From assembly GCA_041743485.1 (NCBI GenBank), contig JBGTMR010000302.1:1-14570 (forward strand): a stretch of DNA of 14,570 nt, given 5' to 3'. Made by a program: the position numbers and the translations under genes. The DNA comes from JANDLT01 sp041743485 (lineage in GTDB: Bacteria; Acidobacteriota; Blastocatellia; Pyrinomonadales; Pyrinomonadaceae). Below are positions 13,465 through 14,570 of the stretch, in pieces (positions within the stretch are counted from its first letter, which is position 1; each line of letters starts with the position of its first letter). The notes under the pieces were generated by a model. The model was not told the origin of the DNA and ran no database searches. It was given only the letters and a program-made list of their open reading frames with translations.

Positions 13465-14570
13465 ATGAAGCATAAGGTGAAGCTTGGGATTGAGAATTTG
13501 CTGTGTGAAAAAGCATCTTTGCTAAAAGGCGCGCGTGTCGGTCTGGTGTGCAATCAGGCTTCGGTGAATCATGCGTGGCGGCACGTCGCGGACGAGATGC
13601 ACGGGGACGAGGGCATTAACCTGACGACGCTGTTCGGACCACAGCACGGGATACGCGGCGACGTGCAGGACAACATGATTGAAACCGCGCATACGATTGA
13701 CGCGCGGACAGGCTTGCCGGTTTATTCTCTTTACAGTGAAACGCGCGAACCTACGGAAGCGATGCTGAAAGACGTGGACATCATCGTCTTCGATTTGCAG
13801 GACGTGGGGTGTCGCATATACACGTTCATCTATACGCTTGCTAATTGTATGCGCGCGGCGGCACGGTTCGGCAAGAAAGTTATCGTGTGTGACCGCCCGA
13901 ATCCGGTTGGCGGCGTGCAGGTCGAGGGCAACATGTTGGAAGCGGGTTGGGAATCTTTCGTCGGACAGTTTCCGTTACCGACCAGACATGCGATGACGGT
14001 GTGCGAGTTGGCACGCTTATTCAAAGACGAGTTCGGACTCGAATGCGAATTGGAAACGGTGACGATGACGGGTTGGCACAGGGAAATGTATTTTGACGAA
14101 ACGTGCGCGCCGTGGGTTTTGCCGTCACCGAATATGCCAACACTGGAAGCGGCAACGGTCTTTCCGGGAACGGTGCATCTGGAAGGCACGCAACTCTCCG
14201 AAGGGCGCGGGACGACGCGCCCGTTCGAGTTAGTCGGCGCGCCGTACATAGACGCGAACGATTTTCAGGCGGAACTGGCAAAGTACGATTTGGCGGGCGT
14301 GGTGTTTCGCGCGTGTAATTTCATGCCGACGTTTCAGAAGCACGCGGGGGCGGTGTGCGGCGGCATCCAACTTCACGTCACGGATCGTCGGCAATTTGAA
14401 AGCGTCAAGTGCGGTGTGGCGATTGTCAAGACGGCGTTCGATATGTATGGCGAAGATTTCAAGTGGAAGCAACCGCCTTACGAATACGTGTACGACCGCA
14501 ACCCTTTCGACGTGATTGCGGGAACGGATAAATTGCGTTTGATGATTGAGAGCGGCGTCGCACTTGATGA
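13465..14570 (+). CDS. DUF1343/NamZ-like (GH171) exo-beta-N-acetylmuramidase family protein, 3' end missing
   Basis: The first 368 residues are visible and no stop occurs before the window ends, so the protein is at or near the family length of about 400. Family motifs appear in order: LFGPQHGIRG (56-65), TGLPVYSLYS (82-91), FDLQDVGCRIYTF (109-121), CDRPNPVGG (142-150), VEG near 153, SFVG (164-167), PSPNMPT, EGTQLSEGRGTTRPFELVGAP and the later FRACNFMPTF. NamZ-type enzymes release N-acetylmuramic acid from the non-reducing end of peptidoglycan fragments. The usual PEHG motif reads PQHG here (Gln60), which may mark a subfamily or change activity. No signal peptide is seen, so it would act in the cytoplasm or be exported another way. 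The ATG at 13465 has GAGGTG about 10 bases upstream; an in-frame GTG at 13453 is an alternative. It probably shares a transcript with the C26 hydrolase. Confidence 0.92.
   Translation, partial: MKHKVKLGIENLLCEKASLLKGARVGLVCNQASVNHAWRHVADEMHGDEGINLTTLFGPQHGIRGDVQDNMIETAHTIDARTGLPVYSLYSETREPTEAMLKDVDIIVFDLQDVGCRIYTFIYTLANCMRAAARFGKKVIVCDRPNPVGGVQVEGNMLEAGWESFVGQFPLPTRHAMTVCELARLFKDEFGLECELETVTMTGWHREMYFDETCAPWVLPSPNMPTLEAATVFPGTVHLEGTQLSEGRGTTRPFELVGAPYIDANDFQAELAKYDLAGVVFRACNFMPTFQKHAGAVCGGIQLHVTDRRQFESVKCGVAIVKTAFDMYGEDFKWKQPPYEYVYDRNPFDVIAGTDKLRLMIESGVALD

Noticed and set aside
13830..14249. 139-residue minus-strand open frame
   Set aside because: It overlaps the strongly conserved NamZ-like coding sequence and has no family features.

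Overview
The window is a dense, mostly ordinary stretch of a bacterial chromosome of roughly 55-60 % GC. The best guess is an acidobacterium, perhaps of the Blastocatellia type. This rests on the style of the hslU N-terminus, the heptamer repeats between genes and the gene mix; no marker gene proves it. No phage, plasmid, CRISPR, rRNA or tRNA was seen.

Layout: the 5' edge holds the first 31 codons of ruvX (minus strand), divergent from a plus-strand S41 (C-terminal-processing-protease) family gene at 387-1685 whose catalytic Ser and Lys are both replaced. A hairpin at 1707-1743 closes two convergent units. From 12399 down to 1766 every gene is on the minus strand. In transcription order these are: hslV and hslU (the two-part ATP-dependent protease); a lipoprotein with fibronectin type III domains; a NodI-like ABC ATPase; a DUF402 hydrolase-like protein; a NodJ-like ABC-2 permease; a propionyl/acyl-CoA carboxylase beta subunit; and a tight three-gene unit of an S1C (HtrA-like) protease fused to TPRs, a one-TM hypothetical protein and a membrane-anchored NHL propeller. 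On the plus strand after 12557 come a peptidase C26 (PuuD-like) hydrolase and a DUF1343/NamZ-type muramidase that runs off the 3' edge.

Themes: much of the window deals with protein quality control or the cell envelope. HslUV is a cytoplasmic protease, the S1C-TPR protein a likely exported protease, the S41 relative a probable pseudoprotease, and NamZ-like and C26 proteins suggest cell-wall or gamma-glutamyl turnover. The ABC pair NodI/NodJ is split by the DUF402 gene and by a 204-bp nested inverted-repeat element.

The most unusual signals are the inactivated S41 protease; the REPIN- or MITE-like element at 7418-7621; heptanucleotide tandem repeats at three intergenic sites, one forming a long hairpin between hslV and hslU; a sharp base-composition break inside the S1C-TPR gene; and a probable decayed GNAT acetyltransferase tail under the hslV promoter. 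No clearly new multi-gene system is visible. GC figures are hand counts on sampled 60-base lines, and all family calls are from motif recognition without database searches.
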